From the NCBI GenBank assembly GCA_029061495.1, contig JAIDRX010000057.1:1-36411 (forward strand): 36,411 nucleotides of DNA, in the 5' to 3' direction. Each line of letters starts with the position of its first letter. Position 1 is the first letter of the stretch. This stretch comes from Clostridia bacterium (GTDB taxonomy: Bacteria; Bacillota; Clostridia; Christensenellales; Borkfalkiaceae). Of the stretch, positions 18,133 to 25,832 are shown one piece after another. The notes beneath the pieces are model-generated. The model saw only the letters and a list, made by a program, of their open reading frames with translations, ran no database searches and was not told the origin of the DNA. Made by a program: the position numbers and the translations under genes.

Positions 18133-18608
18133 TGGAAGAAGAAATTATTGCAAGGCGCATACGCGGTATTTTAGGGCTGTATATTACCGTAATCGTTTTA
18201 GGTGCGCTTATAACGTTGGTGAGCATCGCTCCGTTCGTTTTACGGCAATGGATGGAAGGAATTTACTTTCTTGTTATGGGGATGTTATTTTTAGGAATGG
18301 GGATAGGTATAACCGCATGGTGGTCAACTATACCCAGAGTACTGATAAAATATTCCGACGGTAAGTTGTATTTGAGCGGCGGCGTAGTATGTTATCCGTC
18401 GGAGGTTGACTTTTGCACCTCGTGTTCGTATTGGACGGGTTATGGCTCGCTCGTAATTTCGGTAGCGCAGAAGCAGTACAAATTCAAATATACTTCCCGC
18501 GTTGATAAAGCAGCAAACAGAATAAATGAGCTTGTGGCAATAGACAAAGCTCAGAAAGAAATCGCAGAGCGTAAAGCTGCTGAAAACGCTGAAACGATGG
18601 AAAAATAA
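18132..18608 (+). CDS. Hypothetical 2-TM membrane protein, paralogue of the preceding gene (X2)
   Basis: 158 aa; GKLYLSGGVVCYPSEVDFCTSCSY, QKQYKF, AQKEIAERKA tail aligns with X1. Confidence 0.8.
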   Translation: MEEEIIARRIRGILGLYITVIVLGALITLVSIAPFVLRQWMEGIYFLVMGMLFLGMGIGITAWWSTIPRVLIKYSDGKLYLSGGVVCYPSEVDFCTSCSYWTGYGSLVISVAQKQYKFKYTSRVDKAANRINELVAIDKAQKEIAERKAAENAETMEK

Positions 18609-18619
18609 AAAGGCAAAGT

Positions 18620-19534
18620 ATGGCAAACTTACAGGTAGAAATTTGCGGAGTAAAACTTAAAAACCCCGTAATTGCGGCAAGCGGAACTTTCGGCTTCGGC
18701 AGAGAGTATGACGAAATTTACGATATATCCGTCCTCGGCGGTATAAGCACCAAGGGCATGACGCTTTTGCCTCGCCTCGGAAATCCCGTGCCGAGAATAG
18801 CAGAGGGCGAAAGCGTAATTTTAAACGCGGTCGGACTTCAGAATCCCGGGGTAGAGCACTTCATAAAATACGACCTTGATTTTCTTAAAAGCAAGGGAGT
18901 GGCGGTCGTCGCGAACGTTGCAGGCAAATCGTTTGACGAGTACGGCGAAATCTGCGCTAAGTTAGACGGACTTGTAGACTTTGTCGAGCTCAACATTTCC
19001 TGTCCCAACGTGAAGGCGGGCGGAATGGCTTTCGGCATCAAGCCCGAAAGTATAAGGCAGGTTACGCAAGTTTCAAAAAGCGCGCTCAGAAAAACTCCGC
19101 TTATGGTCAAGCTTTCTCCGAACGTTGAAAGTATCCCCGTAAACGCTCAGGCGGCTCAAAGCGGCGGCGCGGACTGCATTTCACTAATAAACACGCTTAC
19201 AGGTATGGTCATAGATATCGAGCGCCGCAAACCCGTAATTGCCAATAATACGGGCGGCGTTTCAGGCGCCGGTATTAAGCCCGTCGCCGTTAGAATGGTT
19301 TACGAAGCGGCGCACTCCGTCGATATCCCCGTAATAGGCATGGGCGGAATTACGCGCGGCGCGGACGTTATCGAGTTTATGATGGCGGGCGCGCGCGCAG
19401 TTCAGGTAGGAACGGCAAACTTCACCGATGCAAACGCAATGCCACGAATTATCGCCGAAGCAAACTCATGGCTTGATAAGCACGGCGTAAAAAATATCAA
19501 CGAAATTGTAAACACGCTCACACTCAACGGCTGA
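18620..19534 (+). CDS. pyrD: Dihydroorotate dehydrogenase, catalytic subunit (class 1B)
   Basis: NPVIAASGTFGFGREYDEIYDISVLGGISTKGMTL; ELNISCPNVKAGGMAFG; GMGGITRGADVIEFMMAGARAVQVGTANF. Confidence 0.96.
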   Translation: MANLQVEICGVKLKNPVIAASGTFGFGREYDEIYDISVLGGISTKGMTLLPRLGNPVPRIAEGESVILNAVGLQNPGVEHFIKYDLDFLKSKGVAVVANVAGKSFDEYGEICAKLDGLVDFVELNISCPNVKAGGMAFGIKPESIRQVTQVSKSALRKTPLMVKLSPNVESIPVNAQAAQSGGADCISLINTLTGMVIDIERRKPVIANNTGGVSGAGIKPVAVRMVYEAAHSVDIPVIGMGGITRGADVIEFMMAGARAVQVGTANFTDANAMPRIIAEANSWLDKHGVKNINEIVNTLTLNG

Positions 19535-19536
19535 AA

Positions 19537-20973
19537 ATGAAAAAGTTTTTAGCGTGTATTTTGCTTGCGCTAACCGTAGTTTGCGCAATACCTTTTAACG
19601 CGGCTACAGCCGAAACGCAAAGCGGAGAGGACGTCTATTCGAGTATAGACGCATATCTTTCGCAGGCTACGCAAAGGGCGCATATCCCCGCAACGTCGGT
19701 AACTATCGTCGATAAAGAAAGCGTGCTGTTGTCAAAAACTTACGGCAAATGCGGGAGCGCGGACGTTCCTTTTTTGCTCGGCTCGGTCAGCAAATCGTTT
19801 ACGGCTGTTTGCATAATGCAGCTAGTTGAAAATGGCAAAATTAATTTAGACGACAATATTTCTGCGTATCTGCCAACCGCAAAGTATGGTGCTAAAATTA
19901 CTGTAAAACAACTTTTAAACCACACAAGCGGACTTGGCGAACATCAGAATTTCAATAACTACAAAATATTAAACAAGCAAGGCGAGCACGTTTACGCAAA
20001 CGTCAACTATACCTTGCTCGGCAAAATTATCGAAGCGGTCAGCGGAACCGACTACGGAACGTATGTTACCCAAAACGTATTTAAACCGTTGAATATGACG
20101 CGTTCAGCCGCCTCGCGCGAGGAAAGCGAAAAGAACGGACTGATTCAGGGTTACCGCAACTATCTAGGCGTAAACACAGCCGCAAAACCGAGTTATCCCA
20201 AAAGCGATTCAGACTGGATTTCGCTTTCCGCGGGATATCTTTCCGCATCTACGAACGACCTCGGCAAGTACCTTCAAATGTATTTAAATGAGGGCAATGA
20301 GATAATATCGCAACAAAGCATAGACGCAATGTTTTACGATAACAACGTTTCGGTTGAGGCAAATATTCCGTACGCTTACGGTTTCGGTTGGAATCTTATA
20401 AAAGAGCCGTTAAACGAACCTGTGCTCCGCCACAGCGGACTTGTCGAAACGGGAATGTCATGCATCTATATTCTACCCGAAAGGCAGATAGGCATTGCAA
20501 TCGCGGTAAACGTCAACGATTATTTCGTAACGAAAGATATGATGGACCGGATCGATTGGAGTATCGCGCTTATGCTTATGGGCGAGGCTCCCAACGAGAT
20601 AGGCGCCTCGGAATATGCGGTTAAACATTTCGGTTACGATATGGCTTATATTGCGGTTTTAATTATCGCGTGTCTGCCGCTGTGTTTATTGGGCTTGTTT
20701 ATAAAGCGGCTTTCAAAGGGCAACTTGGCTTTAAAAACAGTAATAACCGTATTACTGCATTTAGTGCTTCCGTCGTTGCTTTTGGCGCTTTCGCAAATGT
20801 TTTTTGCAACACCCTTGTGGGTTGCGTGCAACTTTGTTCCCGATTTGTTTATTACGATAGTTATATCATCAATCCTGTTGTACGCAGGCGGAATAGCAAA
20901 AGCGGCTATCCGGATATTTTATACGGTCAAAAAAAGGAGAAATAAAAATGACTTACAAACAGCAGTTTATTAA
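19537..20973 (+). CDS. Serine hydrolase of the class C beta-lactamase/PBP4*-like family, with signal peptide and C-terminal TM segments
   Basis: LGSVSKSFTAV (SxxK), YANVNYTLLGKIIEAVSG (YxN), LRHSGLVETG; hydrophobic C-terminal helices. Confidence 0.9.
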   Translation: MKKFLACILLALTVVCAIPFNAATAETQSGEDVYSSIDAYLSQATQRAHIPATSVTIVDKESVLLSKTYGKCGSADVPFLLGSVSKSFTAVCIMQLVENGKINLDDNISAYLPTAKYGAKITVKQLLNHTSGLGEHQNFNNYKILNKQGEHVYANVNYTLLGKIIEAVSGTDYGTYVTQNVFKPLNMTRSAASREESEKNGLIQGYRNYLGVNTAAKPSYPKSDSDWISLSAGYLSASTNDLGKYLQMYLNEGNEIISQQSIDAMFYDNNVSVEANIPYAYGFGWNLIKEPLNEPVLRHSGLVETGMSCIYILPERQIGIAIAVNVNDYFVTKDMMDRIDWSIALMLMGEAPNEIGASEYAVKHFGYDMAYIAVLIIACLPLCLLGLFIKRLSKGNLALKTVITVLLHLVLPSLLLALSQMFFATPLWVACNFVPDLFITIVISSILLYAGGIAKAAIRIFYTVKKRRNKNDLQTAVY

Positions 20974-21604
20974 ATTTATGGTAGATAACGGCGTTCTTAA
21001 ATTCGGCGAGTTTACTTTAAAGAGCGGAAGAAAAGCCCCTTACTTCATAAACACCGGTAACTATAAAACCGGTGCGCAGTTATCGCGCCTCGGCGAGTAT
21101 TACGCGCAGTGCATCGAAGAAAATAAGATAGAGGCGGACACTCTCGTTGGTCCCGCATACAAAGGTATTCCGCTTGCAGTAACCACCGCGGTTTCACTGT
21201 ATTCTAAGTACAATAAAGACCTGGGGTACTGCTTTGACAGGAAGGAAGTTAAGGACCACGGCGAGGGCGGCTTATTTGTCGGCAAACAGCTTGTAGACGG
21301 CGAGCGCGTAATTTTAATAGAGGACGTCATGACGTCGGGCAAGGCTCTCCGCGAAATGCTTCCCAAATTACAACAGGCGGCAAACGTAAAAATTGCGGGA
21401 ATGGTAATTTCCGTTGACAGAATGGAAAAGGGGCTTGAAAGCTCGCTTTCCGCCGTTCAGGAAGTATATAAGGAATTCGGCGTAAAGGTTTATTCCATCG
21501 TTACAATGGCGGACATAATTGCCGCTATCGAGGACGGAGTAATCGAGGGTAAAGAGTATCTTGACAAAATGAAAGAGTACCGTAAAACCTACGGCGTAAA
21601 CTAA
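20948..21604 (+). CDS. pyrE: Orotate phosphoribosyltransferase
   Basis: LKSGRKAPYFINTGNY; VGPAYKGIPLAV; DRKEVKDHGEGG; VILIEDVMTSGKALREML. Confidence 0.95.
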   Translation: MTYKQQFIKFMVDNGVLKFGEFTLKSGRKAPYFINTGNYKTGAQLSRLGEYYAQCIEENKIEADTLVGPAYKGIPLAVTTAVSLYSKYNKDLGYCFDRKEVKDHGEGGLFVGKQLVDGERVILIEDVMTSGKALREMLPKLQQAANVKIAGMVISVDRMEKGLESSLSAVQEVYKEFGVKVYSIVTMADIIAAIEDGVIEGKEYLDKMKEYRKTYGVN

Positions 21605-21614
21605 GACGGATAAA

Positions 21615-21658
21615 AAACTGCGCGCTATCTTCTAATGCGAAGATAGCGCGCTTTATTT
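21615..21658. terminator. Strong intrinsic terminator at the end of the pyr operon
   Basis: GCGCGCTATCTTC-taatgc-GAAGATAGCGCGC then TTTATTTTTT. Confidence 0.9.
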
Positions 21659-21659
21659 T

Positions 21660-22370
21660 TTAAAAGTATTTAATTTGTTCTTTGACGATATTAAAAAATT
21701 CGTCGCGTGCGTATTTTTCTTTCCACGGTTCGTGTCCGCATTTTTTTAAAACTATCATTTCCAAATTTTTAAGCCTTCCGCCGATAGGCTTTGTTATTCC
21801 CTTTATAGGGTGGGGGTCGAAGTCGCCGTGTATTGCAACTATGGGGCGGCTTACGTTCAGCACTGACGAAAGCAGCTTTCCTCGTATACGCAATATAGTA
21901 GCTTCGTCCATAAGCGCTTTAAACTGTTCGTCGTCAAAACGTATCATGTCGCTTCCCGAATTTGGAAGCGGGCAATACAAATCACTATGAATTACTTTTT
22001 TGTGCCTTTTGTTGCGCGTTTTAATAATATTCAGCAAATATTTCTGCTCTAACGGCGGACACCCTACGACAATGACCTTTTTAACTTTTTCGGGGTATTT
22101 TTCTGCGAACATCAACGCAAGCCACGCCCCGAAAGAGTGTCCTATAATAGTCGTCTTTTCAATGCCGTACTTATCGTATATATCTAAAATTTCACTTATA
22201 AGTCCGTCTATCGAATAAGAAGTCTGTAGGTGTTCCAAAACTCCGAAGTCGTCGCACAGCCCTTTGCATATTCCCGCCGCGCTGCCGGGCGCTCCGGGAC
22301 CGCCGTGCAAAACTATTGCTTTATGCGGAGCACTGCCGTATTCTCTTACATTTACGTTTTCAATTTCCAT
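21660..22370 (-). CDS. Alpha/beta hydrolase
   Basis: IVLHGGPGAPGSA, IIGHSFGAWLALMFAEKYPEKVKKVIVVG, HGDFDPHP, GHEPW. Confidence 0.9.
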   Translation of the reverse strand: MEIENVNVREYGSAPHKAIVLHGGPGAPGSAAGICKGLCDDFGVLEHLQTSYSIDGLISEILDIYDKYGIEKTTIIGHSFGAWLALMFAEKYPEKVKKVIVVGCPPLEQKYLLNIIKTRNKRHKKVIHSDLYCPLPNSGSDMIRFDDEQFKALMDEATILRIRGKLLSSVLNVSRPIVAIHGDFDPHPIKGITKPIGGRLKNLEMIVLKKCGHEPWKEKYARDEFFNIVKEQIKYF

Positions 22371-22405
22371 AGTAGTTTAATTATATCAGAACACAAAGTA
22401 AAAAT

Positions 22406-22435
22406 CAAGGATAAAGCAAACAGGCTTTATCCTTG
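22406..22435. terminator. Intrinsic terminator
   Basis: CAAGGATAAAGC-aaacag-GCTTTATCCTTG flanked by A/T runs. Confidence 0.8.
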
Positions 22436-22441
22436 AAAAAT

Positions 22442-23134
22442 TTAAAACGATTTAAATAAATAACCTTCGTCCTTAAAGTGTCGGATAATATCTCTCAATG
22501 CTTCCGCGGTCGCCGTCTTGGTGGTGGAGTCGTGCGCAAGCAAAACTATGTTTTCCGCGCTTGCCGCGGTGGTTACCGCCGCCGTGTAAAGCTCGTGCGG
22601 CGTCGCGTTGTAAATTTCCGCGTCGCGGAAAGATGCGTTCCAGTCAACGTATCTCATTCCGTGCGAGGTTACCGCCGAAATCAGCCTGTCCGAAAGGTTA
22701 AAGCTTCCGCCGGGGAAGCGGTATAGGGTAGAGCGGCTCCCCGTAACTTCCTCGATTAAATCGTTACAGCTGTCTATATCCTCTAAAAGACTTTCGGGTG
22801 AGGAATAAATTTTTCCGTACACGTGCGAGTAAGAGTGTACGCCGACGGTATGACCTTCTTTTACTTCACGCTTAACCAAATTTTTTCGCGTTTCGGCGTT
22901 CTTGCCCACAATAAAAAACGTTGCTTTAACGTTTTCCTCGGCAAGTATATCCAAAATTTTCGGGGTTACCCTGTCGCTGGGTCCGTCGTCAAAAGTAAGG
23001 TAAACGGTCTTTGCATCGGACTTTTCCTCGGCAAGTGAAAACGCGCCGCCCTGAGCCCAAAGCCCTCCGCAAAACACGATAAGAAGCGCAAACGCAAGCA
23101 TTGCCGCACAGAATGCAGGAAAGTTTCTGTTCAT
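22442..23134 (-). CDS. Polysaccharide deacetylase (NodB homology domain), secreted/anchored
   Basis: N-terminal hydrophobic signal; VYLTFDDGPSDRVTPKILDIL; GHTVGVHSYSHVYGKI; YRFPGGSFN; VLLAHDS. Confidence 0.93.
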   Translation of the reverse strand: MNRNFPAFCAAMLAFALLIVFCGGLWAQGGAFSLAEEKSDAKTVYLTFDDGPSDRVTPKILDILAEENVKATFFIVGKNAETRKNLVKREVKEGHTVGVHSYSHVYGKIYSSPESLLEDIDSCNDLIEEVTGSRSTLYRFPGGSFNLSDRLISAVTSHGMRYVDWNASFRDAEIYNATPHELYTAAVTTAASAENIVLLAHDSTTKTATAEALRDIIRHFKDEGYLFKSF

Positions 23135-23181
23135 ATCCGTATTTTGCGCAAATTACAAAATTTTACTAAACTTAAAAATAT

Positions 23182-23859
23182 TTAGTAAATTTCCGCGTTG
23201 ATAATCACGTCCGTTACGGCAATTTGAATGTACCGCATATCTTTCGAGTAAATATATCCGTCGCACTTATCGTCGCAAATATCTACTAAATTTTCAAGGC
23301 GGTCGGTAAAGCAGTTGTTTTCGTTCGCTCGCAGTAGTCCGTTTAATCCGCTTTTTAAGGCGGAGGCAACGTCTTTGGCTTTGCTTTGGTTATAGTTGCC
23401 TAAATCGAGCGCGTTGGCGCACTCGTACGCAAGCAGGGAGAGGGAGTTCAAGGTGTTTAAATTCCCCGCGTATAGCTCGGCGTTTTTTCTCGCGGAACGG
23501 GTTTTCAGCTTAAATTTATCAGTACTTATTTTCAGAACCGAGCAGTCTAGCCCGCGCCGTTTTAAACTTGAACAAACTCCGTCCGCGTCGTTTTCAGAGT
23601 AGTAGCAGGATACCGTCGCATAATAATTTCCGTCGTGCGTTATAACGTATCCCGCGCCGCCGTAGCTTGACGCCGTTTCCGAAAGCGAGCTTGCCGAAAC
23701 CGAGTTGTCGGCTATGCGGTAACAGATATAGTAGTAGTCGGCTTTATAAGTCAGCTTTCCGCCGCCGTTAGCAATTACAAAAATGCAGATAACCGCCGTA
23801 ACCGCAACAGCAGATATTACGGCAATTATAAAAGCCGCATTTTTCGCATTTTTAAACAT
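23182..23859 (-). CDS. Membrane-anchored protein with a possible SPOR-like domain
   Basis: N-terminal TM; GAGYVITHDGNYYATVSCYYSENDADGVCSSLKRRGLDCSVLKI resembles a SPOR repeat. Confidence 0.6.
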   Translation of the reverse strand: MFKNAKNAAFIIAVISAVAVTAVICIFVIANGGGKLTYKADYYYICYRIADNSVSASSLSETASSYGGAGYVITHDGNYYATVSCYYSENDADGVCSSLKRRGLDCSVLKISTDKFKLKTRSARKNAELYAGNLNTLNSLSLLAYECANALDLGNYNQSKAKDVASALKSGLNGLLRANENNCFTDRLENLVDICDDKCDGYIYSKDMRYIQIAVTDVIINAEIY

Positions 23860-23918
23860 AGTATATTCTATTTAGCCTGCGCAAAATTTATGTTTTGCAT
23901 GAAAATATCATAACTCAA

Positions 23919-23961
23919 TTGACACTGTTAATATTAAATGTTATAATCTTAACAATGTCAA
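23919..23961 (+). promoter_or_regulatory. Consensus promoter (TTGACA-N17-TATAAT) carrying two 13-bp palindromic operator-like sites
   Basis: TTGACA 23919-23924; TATAAT 23942-23947; TTGACACTGTTAA 23919-23931; TTAACAATGTCAA 23949-23961. Confidence 0.75.
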
Positions 23962-23976
23962 GATTAGGGGGCATAA

Positions 23977-24555
23977 ATGGATAATAAGCATTCATATCAT
24001 CACGGTAATTTAAAAAACGAACTTATAGAAAAGGCTATCGGCATTGTAAATAGCGAGGGGGAAAATGGCTTATCTATCCGTAAGGTTGCAAGGGCATGCA
24101 ACGTTACTTATGCTGCGCCGTATTCGCATTTCAAAAGCAAAGAAGAGCTTTTATCAGCTTGTCGCGAATACGTTTCAAACCGGTTTGCCGAATATCTGTC
24201 AAATTCAATATCGGGCGATGATATAACGAAGCCCGAAACTTTAAATATACTCGGAAACGCTTATATTGAATTTTTTAAGCTGCATCCCGTGTATTTTAAT
24301 TTTATTTTTAACAGCAAGCAAACTTGCAAAATGGTTTTGACCTTAGACGAGGTTAAAGGCAATTACCCGCCGTTTGAAGTGTTCAGAAAAGCTTGCTTGA
24401 CGTTGACCGAAACTTACGGACTGACTAGAGAGCAAGGGCTTGCAAGGCTTATTAAATGCTGGTCGCTCGTTCACGGCGCAACGGCGCTTATAATTTCACC
24501 TAACGTTGAATTGGACGGAGATTGGAGCGAATATCTGCAAGTTCTTTATAAATAG
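23977..24555 (+). CDS. TetR/AcrR family transcriptional regulator
   Basis: HHGNLKNELIEKAIGIVNSEGENGLSIRKVARACNVTYAAPYSHFKSKEELLSA HTH. Confidence 0.93.
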   Translation: MDNKHSYHHGNLKNELIEKAIGIVNSEGENGLSIRKVARACNVTYAAPYSHFKSKEELLSACREYVSNRFAEYLSNSISGDDITKPETLNILGNAYIEFFKLHPVYFNFIFNSKQTCKMVLTLDEVKGNYPPFEVFRKACLTLTETYGLTREQGLARLIKCWSLVHGATALIISPNVELDGDWSEYLQVLYK

Positions 24556-24564
24556 AGGTGTACT

Positions 24565-25374
24565 ATGAGAAAATTTATTGACAGGTTCCCCGTTATTTTT
24601 TCGGTTGCGGTCTTTGCAGTTTCAATGCCTATAATTTGGGGTGCGTTATATCCGCTTTTATACAAATTGCCTTTTTATTGGGCAAGCGCGATAAAGTATA
24701 CTTTAACGCTTTTAGCGGTTATTGCTATTTGCTTTGCCGTTTATCGTAAAATTCCGTTTACGCTGCAAGGCAAGGGACTATTTAAAGGGCTGTTTACTTT
24801 CGGGTTGGTCGGACTTGTTTGTGCCGTAATGGCTTTTGTATTCAGCTATAACAAGCCTGACGTAACGCCGTCAGCTTCAACGGTTATAGGGTTCATTTTC
24901 TATAATCTTGCAATAGCGTTTGGCGAGGAGTTTTTATTCCGCGGTGTCATTTTTACGCAAATGCTTGACAGTTGGAAAAACAAAAAAGGTTTTATTTGGA
25001 CGGCAATTATTATATCTTCAGTAATTTTCGGGTTAAGGCATTTACTTAATCTTGTAACTACGCCTAAGGTAGTAATAATGACCATCGGGCAAGTGCTTTT
25101 TACCTTTATGGCAGGCTTCTATCTTTGTGCAGTTTATTTGAGAACGCGCAATATATGGGTTTGCATTATCATTCATTTTCTTGAAGATTTTTTTACAGGT
25201 TTCTGGGCAATAGTGTCAACTTCCGCGGCGGCCGCGCAAACGGTTGACGGAACGGTTGCAAATATGTTTATGCTCGTCGGCGTTCATTTGGTTTACATAA
25301 TTTTCGGCGTGATAATGTTAAAGAGTAAAAGGTGGCAATACCAGCCTCTTTTTAACTGTTACAGTGTTAAATAA
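24565..25374 (+). CDS. CPBP family intramembrane glutamic endopeptidase
   Basis: GEEFLFRGVIFTQ, FGLRHLLN, IHFLEDF in a polytopic protein. Confidence 0.9.
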   Translation: MRKFIDRFPVIFSVAVFAVSMPIIWGALYPLLYKLPFYWASAIKYTLTLLAVIAICFAVYRKIPFTLQGKGLFKGLFTFGLVGLVCAVMAFVFSYNKPDVTPSASTVIGFIFYNLAIAFGEEFLFRGVIFTQMLDSWKNKKGFIWTAIIISSVIFGLRHLLNLVTTPKVVIMTIGQVLFTFMAGFYLCAVYLRTRNIWVCIIIHFLEDFFTGFWAIVSTSAAAAQTVDGTVANMFMLVGVHLVYIIFGVIMLKSKRWQYQPLFNCYSVK

Positions 25375-25378
25375 ATAA

Positions 25379-25408
25379 AGCCCTTGCAACAAGCAAGGGC
25401 TCTATTTT
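25379..25408. terminator. Intrinsic terminator
   Basis: AGCCCTTGC-aaca(a)-GCAAGGGCT followed by CTATTTTT on +; TTATTTATTT follows it on -. Confidence 0.8.
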
Positions 25409-25493
25409 TGGAGCTACTGGCCGGATTCGGTAGCCGCTTGCGGCGTATTTGGCACGCAGTGCCAAACGTTATTTCGTTGATACGGGCAGTAGC
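25409..25493 (-). pseudogene. tRNA-Thr-like element: acceptor ends and CCA retained, core replaced by a multi-hairpin sequence
   Basis: Minus strand GCTACTG...CGAATCCGGCCAGTAGCTCCA is shared with the tRNA-Thr at 25531-25606; intervening 57 nt differ. Confidence 0.6.
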
Positions 25494-25499
25494 TAAAAC

Positions 25500-25529
25500 A
25501 ATGCCCTTTGAGTTTCCTCAAAGGGCTTA
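25500..25529. terminator. Intrinsic terminator downstream of tRNA-Thr on the minus strand
   Basis: GCCCTTTGAG-tttc-CTCAAAGGGC; minus strand continues ATTGTTTTAG. Confidence 0.75.
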
Positions 25530-25530
25530 A

Positions 25531-25606
25531 TGGAGCTACTGGCCGGATTCGAACCGGCGACCTGCTGATTACGAATCAGCTGCTCTACCAGCTGAGCCAC
25601 AGTAGC
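25531..25606 (-). tRNA. tRNA-Thr (anticodon CGU), CCA encoded
   Basis: Minus strand GCTACTG TG GCTCAGCTGGTAGAGC A GCTGA TTCGTAA TCAGC AGGTC GCCGG TTCGAAT CCGGC CAGTAGC TCCA; complete cloverleaf. Confidence 0.96.
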
Positions 25607-25832
25607 ACACTATTTAATTAGGCTAAAAGTTAAACCAGTCTAAAAATTAGACTAGCTATATCATTATAGCAAATAATATAAATTTTGCAAGCGATTTTCA
25701 AGTTTAGCAAAAAATATTTTTAGCGCACCGTTTTTTATACAATTTACCGTAGTTTTTTGTTTTTTTGTTTACTTTTGAATTATAATATTGTATAATAAAA
25801 TTTGTATAATTATAATCTGCGGTAATTAAAGT

